DNA of 64,000 bases from Arthrobacter_J sp038199985 (GCA_038199985.1 JBBPYK010000135.1:4226-68225), one strand, 5' to 3'; shown: positions 27,101-35,451, counted from the first letter of the stretch. The notes: a model not told the origin generated them from the sequence alone. Made by a program: numbers and translations.

Positions 27101-27418
27101 CGGTAGGTCCGGGCCGAACCGGGAGTGGGTGCGCTGCAGGCCATCGCCGAGGGCCAGTGCGTTCATCACTGCGTCGGCGCGCTGAAGTTGCGCTTCGGCG
27201 TCGTCCGGATCGTCAGGAACCGAGGTGTGAACGCGGAGGAAAGTTTCCGCCGAGAAGGGCTGAGCAGCCGTGGCGCGGAGGGCCTGCGTCGCTGCGAGTT
27301 GCGTGTACCCAACGGTCGCCGAAACGATCGCCGAGATGAAGGCGAGGGTTAGCAGGATCAAGGTGAGAATCCGGCCGCTGGCACGCCCTCGGGCCCGCAT
27401 GAACCGCGTCAATCGCAA
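24155..27418 (-). CDS. Giant FtsX-like ABC transporter permease
   Basis: The 1087-residue protein is the first gene of the exporter operon. It has an N-terminal transmembrane helix (RILTLILLTLAFISAIVSAT), a large extracellular domain, about six central membrane segments (from residue 290), another large extracellular region and a C-terminal FtsX module with three helices (from about 950). Two such permeases and two ATPases in one operon suggest one heteromeric exporter, or a complex of the actinobacterial type with duplicated permeases. No substrate-specifying neighbour is visible. The ATG at 27418 gives a basic start, MRLTRFMRARGR. Confidence 0.86.
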   Translation of the reverse strand: MRLTRFMRARGRASGRILTLILLTLAFISAIVSATVGYTQLAATQALRATAAQPFSAETFLRVHTSVPDDPDDAEAQLQRADAVMNALALGDGLQRTHSRFGPDLPLVPSAGTAVNLPAELSFVPVELPAPDAAPVSGSWDSFENFDSNSAGPVPAVLTADVATGLELEVGQTFSVKGPESAVQLELAAVVSSSSVEGSELVPLLAAAQVVAGEGTTHAVAVPEGSLERFTTSPKIQWTLVLNAATVSAANLEPLATGLPVLKDQMLADDAINDGGVVAAGGLASTIATAAEATRAVQSIVPISIIILAALGLIGVVRLAGLLADSRSTESRLIGARGASTSQRTLLAAAEILPVALLASVVGWTIAVGVTPLLTSWTLADTSQGNLTWDGFAEVAVATWFVPLTVLLTTVVVFAGLGFLQARRDGAPATATKRVGSFIVVAALASVCLLSVFQFLLHGSPLAATNDGQERVNVLAAPAPALLVLLFAAAALLIIAALSRMVEKRAGRGPGLGLFLGARHVSRRISLFVLPIIVIAATVGGGVLTAAFTHSAHTAQQTAAQLVNGSDVRVRDSGPLVLHRASDLLEVQKFKALEGVTTAEAVHQGMARAGTEDVTVTAIRAESLPELLATDPSIFNAEDTSTQLSTPDTMTPPALELNAQTSQVRFQLSTTGARSASGYFGPGAGSTNEHEATITAWLQRTDGGLVPVDAGTVNLSASEDEQLHSLAFSLPDESEVKLDFTAIAAVDISVKSEGAPLDFTVQLNSIATDAGVGTGENRLDGEQDLTLAQDAFTESPSDPLADGAGAIMRSTGDPGVPRSARLISTAISDDPIPVVATADLLAALDLSIGENMPLRVGSATIPAVIADGVQALPGSGAGFAVLVDRDAYAQAWLTYLPVPPRANEVWIAAEPGADVNTIAALARDLSGPAAEVTAATESAASRFLTPATVALWLGAIGALIIGAVALAASAAAMMAARRPEVSILRAVGVQAREQVSGRRRELAWVGAVAIVFGVLAGLGAALLTVPALAGITLVDTAVTFAVPFGIAVVPALLIVVAQAAVLAVAVWLYGRAVYQQSTDHAWMENLR

Positions 27419-27517
27419 AGCCGATGCCTCTTCCTGTGTGAGCGTCGCCGGATCGCGGCAACACGTTCGATCCTAGCCGGAAGTGTGAGGTACACCGCAC
27501 CCAAAATAGACGGAACC

Positions 27518-27529
27518 TAGACTGGGACT
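27518..27529 (+). promoter_or_regulatory. -10 element of a leaderless promoter for the fructosamine-kinase-like gene
   Basis: TAGACT (27518-27523) lies 6 bases before ATG 27530, which would place the transcription start at or next to the start codon. No Shine-Dalgarno sequence is visible. A clear -35 box is not seen. Confidence 0.5.
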
Positions 27530-28300
27530 ATGCGCACTTTCCGGAAGGAACGCCCTGATGCACCCATCGACTTTTTCCGCTGTGAGGCTGCCGGATTGCA
27601 ATGGCTCGGCTCGACTTGCGGTGCACCCTGCGTTGAGGTGCTCGACGTCGGGGCGCAGCACCTGGTCCTTGACCGGCTGACGGAGACCGAGCCGACGCGG
27701 CAGCTAGCCCTCGAGTTCGGAGCGGGTCTTGCCCGGACGCACGACGCCGGCGCTCCCGCATTCGGATCGCCTCCCGAGGGCTGGTCCGGGCCGGGCTACT
27801 TTGGTCCCTTGAGTGATCCTTTGCCGATGGCCTACGCGGACGAGCCAACATGGGGGGTGTTTTACGCCGTCTTCAGGCTGCAGCCGTTACTCGAACTGCC
27901 GCGTGCGATGCAAGCCTTCAGTGAAAAGACACGCCGTCTCATCGAGGCGGCCATTGACCGGCTTCTGGCCGGAGATTTCGACGACGGCGACGCACCAGCC
28001 CGGATTCACGGCGACCTCTGGAGCGGGAACCTGATGTGGACTAGTAGTGGCGCTACGCTGATTGATTCCGCTGCGCACGGCGGTCATCGTGAGACGGACC
28101 TGGCCTTTCTGTCGCTCTTCGGCTGCCCGTTCCTGGACAGCATCGTGGAGGGCTATGAGCAGGTACATGTGTTGCAGGCCGGTTGGCGGGAACGAGTACC
28201 GCTGCATCAGCTCTACCCGCTGATGGTTCACGCGATCCTCTTTGGGGGCGGCTATGAGTCAAGTACTGCGGCTGCGGCGCGGGCTGTTCTAGAACTTTAG
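27530..28300 (+). CDS. Fructosamine kinase family protein
   Basis: The 256-residue protein belongs to the fructosamine-3-kinase/aminoglycoside phosphotransferase superfamily. The catalytic loop HGDLWSGNLMW (about residues 162-172) and metal-binding segment LIDSAAHGGHRETDLAFLSLFG match bacterial FN3K-like proteins, which phosphorylate sugar amines on glycated proteins and so promote deglycation. The N-terminal nucleotide-binding region is shorter than usual. It is transcribed away from the ABC operon with only 111 bases between starts, so the two promoters are back to back. Confidence 0.88.
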   Translation: MRTFRKERPDAPIDFFRCEAAGLQWLGSTCGAPCVEVLDVGAQHLVLDRLTETEPTRQLALEFGAGLARTHDAGAPAFGSPPEGWSGPGYFGPLSDPLPMAYADEPTWGVFYAVFRLQPLLELPRAMQAFSEKTRRLIEAAIDRLLAGDFDDGDAPARIHGDLWSGNLMWTSSGATLIDSAAHGGHRETDLAFLSLFGCPFLDSIVEGYEQVHVLQAGWRERVPLHQLYPLMVHAILFGGGYESSTAAAARAVLEL

Positions 28301-28571
28301 GGACCAACACGGGGCACGTTTTGACCATGAGCACTTCGCCGAGTTAGTGTTGATAGTCGTTGTGCGTGTCCTATCCCGATACGTCCGCGCCTAGGGTGGC
28401 TCCGTTGCAGAGCCTCATCAAGCCCTACAGGCCGGCCGGGAAACACCGGGACCACTGGTTATGTTCAGTCCTCACCTGGATCTCCGGTAGCGCATAGAGA
28501 AACGCGTTAACTCATCGCACTGCGAAAGTCCGTTGTGTTTGGCGCCACCAGAACAAGAAAAGGCAAAAACC
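28301..28571 (+). other. Leader/intergenic region upstream of rplM
   Basis: No gene is seen in these 271 bases. Possible promoter parts are TTGATA (28350-28355) followed 16 bases later by TATCCC, and TAGGGT (28392-28397). A small hairpin GGCTC/GAGCC (28398-28414) and the palindrome GGCCGGCC near 28431 also occur. A long leader before rplM is in keeping with regulated ribosomal-protein expression, but I cannot assign a known leader class. Confidence 0.35.
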
Positions 28572-29015
28572 GTGCGTACGTACACCCCGAAGCCCGGCGA
28601 CATCAACCGCCAGTGGCACGTCATTGACGCCACAGACGTTGTCCTGGGTCGTCTTGCCAGCCAGACCGCAACACTGCTGCGTGGAAAGCACAAGCCGACC
28701 TTTGCTCCACACATGGACATGGGCGATTTCGTCATCATCCTCAACGCTGACAAGGTTGCGCTGACCGGCGCCAAGCTGGAACAGAAGCGTGCCTACCGCC
28801 ACTCGGGTTTCCCCGGTGGTCTGTCATCAATGTCCTACGCGGAGCTCCTGGAACAGAATCCTGTGCGCGCCGTCGAAAAGGCAGTCAAGGGCATGCTTCC
28901 AAAGAATTCCCTCGCCGCGCAGCAGCTGTCCAAGCTGAAGGTATATGTCGGTGCTGAGCACCCGCATGCCGCGCAGCAGCCCAAGTCATTCGACATCACC
29001 CAGGTCGCTCAGTAA
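28572..29015 (+). CDS. rplM: 50S ribosomal protein L13
   Basis: The 147-residue product from GTG 28572 (VRTYTPKPGDINRQWHVIDA) has the exact family length and motifs (VVLGRLASQTATLLRGKHK, HSGFPGGLSSM, AVKGMLPKN and VYVGAEHPHAAQQP). L13 is an early 50S assembly protein. The frame is open upstream to 28533, but that part is not conserved. AAAAGG lies upstream of the GTG. rpsI follows after 39 bases, the universal rplM-rpsI pairing. Confidence 0.97.
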   Translation: MRTYTPKPGDINRQWHVIDATDVVLGRLASQTATLLRGKHKPTFAPHMDMGDFVIILNADKVALTGAKLEQKRAYRHSGFPGGLSSMSYAELLEQNPVRAVEKAVKGMLPKNSLAAQQLSKLKVYVGAEHPHAAQQPKSFDITQVAQ

Positions 29016-29054
29016 TTTCGGCCACCGGCTTTAGAAACTTATTCAAGGAGAATC

Positions 29055-29552
29055 GTGGCTCAGAATACTGAAGAGCTCAACACCACCGAGGAGATTTCTA
29101 GCTACACCTCGGAAACCCCGGATGCGACAACTGAAACCGCAACCACAGAGCGTCCCGCACTGACCGTCCCCGGTGCAGCGGTTGGACGCCGTAAGGAAGC
29201 CATTGCCCGTGTCCGGATTGTTCCGGGATCCGGAAAGTGGACCATCAACGGTCGCGAGTTGTCCAACTACTTCCCGAACAAGCTGCACCAGCAGGAAGTA
29301 AATGACCCGTTCCGCATCTTGGATCTCGAAGGTGCCTATGACGTCATCGCTCGGATCAGTGGCGGTGGCCCTTCCGGCCAGGCTGGCGCGTTGCGTCTCG
29401 GCATCGCCCGTTCACTGAACGAGATTGACCGCGACAACAACCGCCCCACGCTGAAGAAGGCAGGGTTCCTGACCCGCGACGCGCGCATCATCGAGCGCAA
29501 GAAGGCTGGTCTCAAGAAGGCCCGCAAGGCGCCTCAGTACTCCAAGCGCTAA
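29055..29552 (+). CDS. rpsI: 30S ribosomal protein S9
   Basis: The last 125 residues are a normal S9 (AVGRRKEAIARVRIVPGSGKW, ISGGGPSGQAGALRLGIARSL, LTRDARIIERKKAGLKKARK and the C-terminal QYSKR that reaches the P site). The first 40 residues are a Thr/Glu-rich extension typical of actinobacteria. The GTG at 29055 is preceded by AAGGAGAAT. It is cotranscribed with rplM. Confidence 0.97.
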   Translation: MAQNTEELNTTEEISSYTSETPDATTETATTERPALTVPGAAVGRRKEAIARVRIVPGSGKWTINGRELSNYFPNKLHQQEVNDPFRILDLEGAYDVIARISGGGPSGQAGALRLGIARSLNEIDRDNNRPTLKKAGFLTRDARIIERKKAGLKKARKAPQYSKR

Positions 29553-29580
29553 TCTTCACGCGCTAAGCATCACCAACGCA

Positions 29581-29613
29581 AAAGCCCGTCCGGCCTACCG
29601 GGCGGGCTTTTTC
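29581..29613 (+). terminator. Rho-independent terminator of the rplM-rpsI operon
   Basis: AAAGCCCGTCCGG (29581-29593) pairs with CCGGGCGGGCTTT (29598-29610) around a 4-base loop with a single wobble pair, and a run of T follows. This is the most classical terminator in the window. Confidence 0.9.
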
Positions 29614-29689
29614 GGTTAGAAACCAAGAAAGTCTGCGGGAACACCAGCCTCACCGGAAAACCGGCAGACGTCGCTTAGGATGTAAAACC

Positions 29690-31048
29690 ATGAGTAGATT
29701 GTTTGGGACCGACGGGGTCCGGGGACTGGCAAACGGATTGATCACGGCCGAGCTGTCACTACAGCTCGCACAAGCTGCTGCTGTCGTGCTCGGACATAAC
29801 ACCGTCGAGGATGGTAGACGCCCCACGGCGGTCATTGCCCGCGATCCCCGGATCAGCGGCGGTTTCATAGGTGCGGCTGTCGAAGCCGGGCTTGCCAGTT
29901 CCGGTATCGATGTTTACGACGCCGGAGTCCTTCCCACCCCGGCAGCCGCCTTCCTGGTGGCGGATCTCAAAGCCGACTTTGGTGTCATGATCTCTGCCTC
30001 TCACAATGCGGCCCCGGACAACGGCATCAAGTTCCTCGCCCGCGGCGGACGCAAACTAGATGACGCCGTGGAAGATGCCATCGAGACGCAGCTGAAGAAT
30101 CCGGCCCACATGCCTACGGGAGCCGACGTCGGACGTATCCAACGGTTCGCTGACGCCGAAGACCGCTACCTGATTCACCTGTTGCAGACTCTTCCGCACC
30201 GCCTTGACGGTCTGAAAATTGTCCTCGATTGCGCTAATGGTGCCGCCAGTGGTTGTTCCCCGGAGGTCTTCGCTGCCGCCGGCGCAGACATCATCGTCAT
30301 TGGGGCAGACCCGGATGGTCTGAACATCAACGAGGACTGCGGGTCCACGCACCTGGAGAAACTTCAAGAAACTGTTTTGGCGAATAGCGCAGACCTCGGC
30401 ATTGCCCACGACGGCGACGCCGACCGCTGCCTCGCCGTTGACCATGAAGGCACCGTCGTCGACGGCGACGAGATCATGGCGATCCTCGCTGTCGCCATGA
30501 ACACGGCAGATCGCCTCAAAGACAACACTCTCGTGGCCACCGTCATGAGCAACCTCGGACTCAAACTAGCTCTCCGCGAAGCGGGCATTACCCTCCGGGA
30601 AACTGGCGTAGGGGATCGTTACGTTCTCGAGGCCATGCGCAACGGTAGCTACAGCCTCGGCGGTGAGCAGTCAGGGCACGTCATCTTTGCCGATCATGCC
30701 ACCACGGGCGACGGCGTCCTGACTGGACTTCAGATCGCCGCGCAGGTAGCCAAGACCGGGCGTACTCTCAAGCAGCTCGCCAGCATCATGACTCGGCTCC
30801 CGCAGGTACTTATCAACGTCAAAGACGTGGACAAGACGGCAGTGAGCACCCATGAGGGCGTAAAGAACGCCGTCATGGCTGCGCAGGGTGAGCTCGGAGA
30901 AACGGGGCGCGTTCTGTTGCGCCCCTCGGGCACGGAAGCTGTTGTGCGCGTCATGGTTGAGGCTGAGGACATGGTTACCGCCGAGCGGCTCGCCGATCAG
31001 CTGGCTGGAGCCGTTCGCTCACATCTGACGCTAGCGAGCACTGCCTAA
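29690..31048 (+). CDS. glmM: Phosphoglucosamine mutase
   Basis: GlmM converts glucosamine-6-phosphate to glucosamine-1-phosphate for UDP-GlcNAc and peptidoglycan synthesis. The 452-residue protein has MSRLFGTDGVRGLAN at its start, the phospho-serine loop GVMISASHNAAPDNGIKF (active Ser near 104), the metal-binding DGDADRCLAVD, the sugar-binding GGEQSGHVIF, and the phosphate-binding RPSGTEAVVRVM. TAGGAT (29676-29681) lies 8 bases before the ATG and may be the -10 of a leaderless promoter; the same bases could serve as a weak AGGA ribosome site. glmS further downstream makes its substrate. Confidence 0.96.
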   Translation: MSRLFGTDGVRGLANGLITAELSLQLAQAAAVVLGHNTVEDGRRPTAVIARDPRISGGFIGAAVEAGLASSGIDVYDAGVLPTPAAAFLVADLKADFGVMISASHNAAPDNGIKFLARGGRKLDDAVEDAIETQLKNPAHMPTGADVGRIQRFADAEDRYLIHLLQTLPHRLDGLKIVLDCANGAASGCSPEVFAAAGADIIVIGADPDGLNINEDCGSTHLEKLQETVLANSADLGIAHDGDADRCLAVDHEGTVVDGDEIMAILAVAMNTADRLKDNTLVATVMSNLGLKLALREAGITLRETGVGDRYVLEAMRNGSYSLGGEQSGHVIFADHATTGDGVLTGLQIAAQVAKTGRTLKQLASIMTRLPQVLINVKDVDKTAVSTHEGVKNAVMAAQGELGETGRVLLRPSGTEAVVRVMVEAEDMVTAERLADQLAGAVRSHLTLASTA

Positions 31049-31128
31049 GCGCTACCTGTTGCGCAGATAAGGGGCACGGCCTTCGATGCGGGGCCCCTCA
31101 ACTGCACTTTAGATGTAAGAACTGTGAA

Positions 31129-31509
31129 CTACAGCCGGGTTTGTAGGCTGTCGCGGATTTCGGTGAGCAGCAGGATCTGCGGATCGATTGTCTCTTCCTC
31201 GTCGACAATGCCCAGCCGGCGGTTGCGGTGTTCGATCATTTTGTTCATCGGCAGGACCACGACAAAGTAGACGGCCGCGGCCACGAGAATGAAGGTGACG
31301 ACAGCAGTCAGGAAGACCCCGAACTTGACCTGGCCGAAGACCAGAAACTCATCGAAATTCGGTGTTCCGAACAGCATGGATATCAGTGGCATCAATACAC
31401 TGTCCACGAGGGCCTTGACGACCGCTGCGAACGCTGTACCGATAACAACGGCGACGGCAAGGTCTACGACGTTGCCCTTCATAATGAATTCTTTGAATCC
31501 CTTTAACAT
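31129..31509 (-). CDS. mscL: Large-conductance mechanosensitive channel
   Basis: The 126-residue protein starts MLKGFKEFIMKGNVVDLAVAVVIGTAFAAVV, the diagnostic N-terminal amphipathic helix plus TM1. The second membrane segment (VFLTAVVTFILVAAAVYFVVV) and a C-terminal cytoplasmic helix follow. MscL opens under high membrane tension and releases solutes on osmotic downshock. On the minus strand TAAGAT (complement of 31516-31521) lies 6 bases before the ATG with no ribosome binding site, so the mRNA is probably leaderless. It converges with glmM. Confidence 0.95.
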   Translation of the reverse strand: MLKGFKEFIMKGNVVDLAVAVVIGTAFAAVVKALVDSVLMPLISMLFGTPNFDEFLVFGQVKFGVFLTAVVTFILVAAAVYFVVVLPMNKMIEHRNRRLGIVDEEETIDPQILLLTEIRDSLQTRL

Positions 31510-31567
31510 GCCTGAATCTTATAACGAAAAGGCACGTAATCCACATGATTGGCCGCCTATATTGGCA

Positions 31568-32434
31568 CTAATAGCTGGGCGCTGCTGGTAGACCAAAGTA
31601 TGTCTCGAGAGTAAGTATCGCGTTGGAATGCATATCCGCACTGACGTCCAACCCCACATACCGGAAGTGCCAATATTCTGGTTGAAAGCCGGTCACTAGT
31701 TCTTGGCCGGGAGGATAACGCAGGATGAACCCGTAACGGTGGGCGTGCTCGTCCATCCATAGTCCTGCGGCCGTGTCCCGGAAGCACGGCAGTAGGGTGC
31801 AGGTCCCGTCCGCTTGGCCAACATCAAAGGCAAGCCCCGTTTGATGCTCCGAATACCCAGGTCGTGCGGAAACACCGTCCGCGCGCTGCATACTGCCGTG
31901 AACGGCCACCCAATGGTTATACGTTTGGGCCTGATCTTGATAGGACCGGTAGCCGCTCACGACAGTTAGCTCGATACCATTTGCAGCAGCCGCAGCGAAC
32001 ATATCTTCCAGGGCAGCTGCAGCATCCGCACGCATTTTCGCGGCTCCCGGGCCTGTGGCCAGCTTCACCTGCGGCAGCGTGAGCGTCGAAGGCACGAAGT
32101 CTAGGGGCTTCAACGGTCTCTGCTTGTTGACCACGACATCCAGCCGGGTTGGATCCATATAGGCATTCGGCGCTGGGGCCGGTTTAGTCGCCACCTGTGT
32201 AGGAGGTGCCGGCGCAGCGGTTGCAACGGAAGGGGTAGGCGACGACGTCGTACTGGAATGTGAAGGTGTAGCAGGAGCCGGGTTGGTTTGCTGTGGCCCC
32301 GGCAGAGCCGCTGTGCTCGTGAGGTCCGCAGTGTTATCACCGGCTCCACAAGCAACCAGTACGACGGCGGCTGCGACCGATAGCGCCGTCGTCGTCAGCA
32401 TGCGTTTTCTGCTGTGGGTAGTCCTCAACGTCAT
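31568..32434 (-). CDS. D-Ala-D-Ala carboxypeptidase, VanY/M15B family lipoprotein
   Basis: The 288-residue product from ATG 32434 has a lipoprotein signal peptide (LSVAAAVVLVAC with lipobox LVAC), a Pro/Thr/Ser/Ala-rich linker of about 60 residues, and an M15B peptidase domain. Zinc ligands are visible in SEHQTGLAFDVG (His, Asp) and EYWHFRYVG (His), with VVSGYRSYQDQ as in VanY. It should trim D-Ala from peptidoglycan stem peptides at the outer membrane face. The ATG overlaps the coaA stop (ATGA). The frame is open further upstream inside coaA, but that part has no signal peptide. Confidence 0.88.
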   Translation of the reverse strand: MTLRTTHSRKRMLTTTALSVAAAVVLVACGAGDNTADLTSTAALPGPQQTNPAPATPSHSSTTSSPTPSVATAAPAPPTQVATKPAPAPNAYMDPTRLDVVVNKQRPLKPLDFVPSTLTLPQVKLATGPGAAKMRADAAAALEDMFAAAAANGIELTVVSGYRSYQDQAQTYNHWVAVHGSMQRADGVSARPGYSEHQTGLAFDVGQADGTCTLLPCFRDTAAGLWMDEHAHRYGFILRYPPGQELVTGFQPEYWHFRYVGLDVSADMHSNAILTLETYFGLPAAPSY

Positions 32435-33438
32435 GTTTTGCGCAGGAGCATTCGCCGAATGGAATGGTCGGCGCCCTTGGTCAGTACAAGGGTTGCCCGG
32501 CCGCGTGTTGGCAAAACATTTTCGCGAAGGTTCGGTTCGTTGATGCGTCGCCAGATATCGGAAGCCGTTTCGGTAGCTTCCTGATCTGTCAGACCCGCAT
32601 ATCGATGAAAATAGGAGGCCGGGTTGGCGAAGGCTCCAGTGCGCAGCTTTTGGAAACGCTGGACGTACCACTCCTCTATATAAGATGTGCGGGCATCAAC
32701 GTAGATGGAGAAGTCGAAGAAGTCACTGAGTGCAAGACCCGACCGCCCATCCACCCGGGTCCTGGCGGGAGCGAGAACGTTCAAGCCCTCAACAATGAGG
32801 ACATCGGGACGGCGGACCACAACTTCTTTTTCCGGCACAATGTCGTAGGTCAGATGCGAATACCAGGGTGCGCGAACCTCTTCGGCCCCGCTTTTGATAG
32901 CGCTGACAAAGCGGAGCAGCCGACGGCGGTCGTAGGACTCCGGGAAGCCCTTGCGTTGCATGAGGCCTCGGCGTACCAGCTCCTCATTGGGGTAGAGGAA
33001 GCCGTCGGTGGTGATGAGTTCCACGTTTGGAGTCTCAGGAGAGCGGCGCAGCATTTCCTGGAGCACGCGCGCAGTTGTGGACTTCCCTACCGCAACAGAA
33101 CCACCGACGCCGATGACAAAAGGTGTGCGGCGGGTGTCCTCACCGAGGAAGGTATTGGTAGCTGAGTGCAGGCGTCCGCCTGCTGCTATATATAGGTCCA
33201 GCAGGCGGGAGAGGGGAAGGTAGACCTCGCGGACCTCATTCAGATCCAGTTGATCGCCGAGACCGCGTAAACGCATGATGTCGTCAAGAGTGAGGCTGGT
33301 TTCCAATTCGTGGGATAGCCGCGCCCATGTCTGGCGGTCAAGCTCCACATAAGGTGTGAAATTGCCGTCGCCGTTTGACGCGCTTGAGGACGGTGTCTGC
33401 TCTTTCACCCTACAAAGTGTGCCTGCTGGGGCGGACAT
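32431..33438 (-). CDS. coaA: Pantothenate kinase, type I
   Basis: CoaA phosphorylates pantothenate in the first step of coenzyme A synthesis. The P-loop GVGGSVAVGKSTTARVL, the ELITTDGFLYPNEELVRRG segment, KGFPESYDRRRLLRF and WYVQRFQKLRTGAF...SYFHRYAGL identify the prokaryotic type I enzyme. Homology starts around TPYVELDRQTW. The start is uncertain: TTG 33477, ATG 33438 and GTG 33408 are all possible; I list the ATG (335 residues). It is divergent from glmS, and the upstream regions of the two genes overlap. Confidence 0.93.
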   Translation of the reverse strand: MSAPAGTLCRVKEQTPSSSASNGDGNFTPYVELDRQTWARLSHELETSLTLDDIMRLRGLGDQLDLNEVREVYLPLSRLLDLYIAAGGRLHSATNTFLGEDTRRTPFVIGVGGSVAVGKSTTARVLQEMLRRSPETPNVELITTDGFLYPNEELVRRGLMQRKGFPESYDRRRLLRFVSAIKSGAEEVRAPWYSHLTYDIVPEKEVVVRRPDVLIVEGLNVLAPARTRVDGRSGLALSDFFDFSIYVDARTSYIEEWYVQRFQKLRTGAFANPASYFHRYAGLTDQEATETASDIWRRINEPNLRENVLPTRGRATLVLTKGADHSIRRMLLRKT

Positions 33439-33496
33439 TCCCAAACGATCGCCATCTCTGGCTCTGCGTGTGTTCAAGATGAGTGGACCGGGACGG

Positions 33497-33509
33497 TAGG
33501 CTGGATTCC
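33497..33509 (+). promoter_or_regulatory. -10 element of a leaderless promoter for glmS
   Basis: TAGGCT (33497-33502) lies 7 bases before the glmS ATG at 33510 and no Shine-Dalgarno sequence is present. This would give an mRNA that starts at or next to the start codon. Confidence 0.5.
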
Positions 33510-35426
33510 ATGTGTGGAATTGTAGGTTACGTTGGTCGCGGGGGCACTGTCGCCGGAAGCTCAGAGACAGTAGGACATACTGCCCTCGATGTTGTGATGG
33601 AGGGTTTGCGGCGTCTGGAGTACCGCGGATATGACTCCGCCGGTGTCGCTGTTCTCGGTGCGGACTCTCTCGAGTCGCGCAAGAAGTCCGGCAAGCTCGC
33701 CAACCTCGTGGCGGAGTTGGACGCTGACCCGCTACCCACCTCTATGACCGCCATAGGCCACACCCGTTGGGCAACCCATGGTGGGCCTACTGATCAGAAC
33801 GCCCACCCGCATCTTGGTGACCAGGGCAGGCTAGCGCTGATCCACAACGGCATTATCGAAAACTTCGCGGAGATCAAGGTCCGCCTCCGGGCGGAAGGCT
33901 ACGAGTTCGAGTCCGAAACCGACACTGAAGTCGCTGCTGGGCTGCTCGGCAGTATTTACCGAGGGCTCGTCGAATCAGGCGACGGCGCAGGCGATGGCGT
34001 TGATCACCTCACGCACGCCATGCAGTTAACGAGTCGGCAGCTCGAGGGAGCATTCACCCTGCTGGCCATTCATCAGGACCTGCCCGACGTCGTTGTGGCC
34101 GCCCGCCGCAATTCGCCGTTGGTCGTAGGGCTGGGAGAGAACGAGAACTTTCTGGGCTCGGACGTCTCTGGGTTCATCGACTTCACTCGTCGTGCCGTGG
34201 AACTTGGCCAAGACCAAATTGTCACGATCACGCCAGAATCTGTATCCATCACTGATTTCGATGGCGTTCCTGCCGAGGGCAAGGAATTTCACGTTGACTG
34301 GGATGCAGCCGCCGCTGAAAAGGGCGGATTCCCGTCCTTTATGGAGAAGGAAATCCACGATCAGCCAGAGGCAGTGGCAGACACACTGCTCGGTCGCTCG
34401 GACGTCGACGGAAAGTTGATGCTGGATGAGCTCCGCATCGACCCTGCCGAGCTGAAGTCCGTGGACAAGATCATCGTCTTGGCCTGTGGTACTTCGGCGT
34501 ATGCCGGACAGGTTGCCAAGTACGCCATTGAGCATTGGTGCAGGATTCCAACGGAAGTGGAACTCAGCCACGAATTCCGTTACCGCGATCCCATCGTCAC
34601 TCCCAACACACTCGTCGTGTCCATCTCCCAGTCCGGAGAGACCATGGACACCCTCATGGCTGTTCGGTACGCCAAGGAACAGGGCGCAAAGACGCTCTCC
34701 ATCTGTAACACCAACGGGTCCACGATTCCGCGTGAATCCGATGCCGTCCTTTATACGCACGCAGGCCCGGAAATCGCTGTCGCCTCCACGAAAGCTTTCC
34801 TGGCGCAAATTACGGCGGCCTACTTGCTGGGCCTGTATCTGGCGCAGCTGCGCGGTAACAAGTTCCAGGGTGAGATCGCTGACATCATGACGGAGCTCGG
34901 CCGGATCCCCGCGAAGATTCAAGAAGTGCTGGATCATTCCGAGGATATTAAGCAGCTGGCTCAGGAGATGGCGCAGACCCGCTCTGTTCTGTTCCTTGGC
35001 CGCCATGTGGGCTTTCCCGTAGCCATGGAGGGTGCGCTGAAGCTCAAGGAACTGGCCTATATTCACGCTGAAGGTTTTGCCGCAGGCGAGCTCAAGCACG
35101 GACCGATCGCTCTGATCGAAGAGGGGCAGCCCGTCTTCGTCGTCGTCCCGTCTCGGCGAGGTCGCGATTCGCTCCACGCCAAGGTGGTGTCCAATATCCA
35201 GGAGATCCGTGCACGTGGTGCCAAGACCATCGTGATCGCGGAGGAAGGCGACGAGTCGGTCCGCGACTATGCCGAGCACGTTTTCTACATTCCGGAGACG
35301 CCGCCTCTGCTGGCACCATTGCTGACTACCGTTCCACTGCAGATCTTCGCCTGCGCCCTGGCCACGGCCAAAGGGCTCGACGTCGACCAGCCGCGCAACC
35401 TCGCAAAATCCGTGACGGTGGAATAG
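33510..35426 (+). CDS. glmS: Glutamine-fructose-6-phosphate aminotransferase (isomerising)
   Basis: GlmS makes glucosamine-6-phosphate from fructose-6-phosphate and glutamine. The start is fixed by chemistry: the glutaminase nucleophile is Cys2, and ATG 33510 reads MCGIVGYVG. The amidotransferase domain (GHTRWATHGGPTDQNAHPH, HNGIIENF) is followed by two SIS domains (ACGTSAYAG, SQSGETMDTL, EGALKLKELAYIHAEGFAAGELKHGPIALI) and the C-terminal NLAKSVTVE. The length is 638 residues, normal for actinobacteria. A GTG at 33483 is in frame but would bury Cys2. Confidence 0.97.
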   Translation: MCGIVGYVGRGGTVAGSSETVGHTALDVVMEGLRRLEYRGYDSAGVAVLGADSLESRKKSGKLANLVAELDADPLPTSMTAIGHTRWATHGGPTDQNAHPHLGDQGRLALIHNGIIENFAEIKVRLRAEGYEFESETDTEVAAGLLGSIYRGLVESGDGAGDGVDHLTHAMQLTSRQLEGAFTLLAIHQDLPDVVVAARRNSPLVVGLGENENFLGSDVSGFIDFTRRAVELGQDQIVTITPESVSITDFDGVPAEGKEFHVDWDAAAAEKGGFPSFMEKEIHDQPEAVADTLLGRSDVDGKLMLDELRIDPAELKSVDKIIVLACGTSAYAGQVAKYAIEHWCRIPTEVELSHEFRYRDPIVTPNTLVVSISQSGETMDTLMAVRYAKEQGAKTLSICNTNGSTIPRESDAVLYTHAGPEIAVASTKAFLAQITAAYLLGLYLAQLRGNKFQGEIADIMTELGRIPAKIQEVLDHSEDIKQLAQEMAQTRSVLFLGRHVGFPVAMEGALKLKELAYIHAEGFAAGELKHGPIALIEEGQPVFVVVPSRRGRDSLHAKVVSNIQEIRARGAKTIVIAEEGDESVRDYAEHVFYIPETPPLLAPLLTTVPLQIFACALATAKGLDVDQPRNLAKSVTVE

Positions 35427-35451
35427 CCAGCCCGAGCAGACAGGACAGCTG

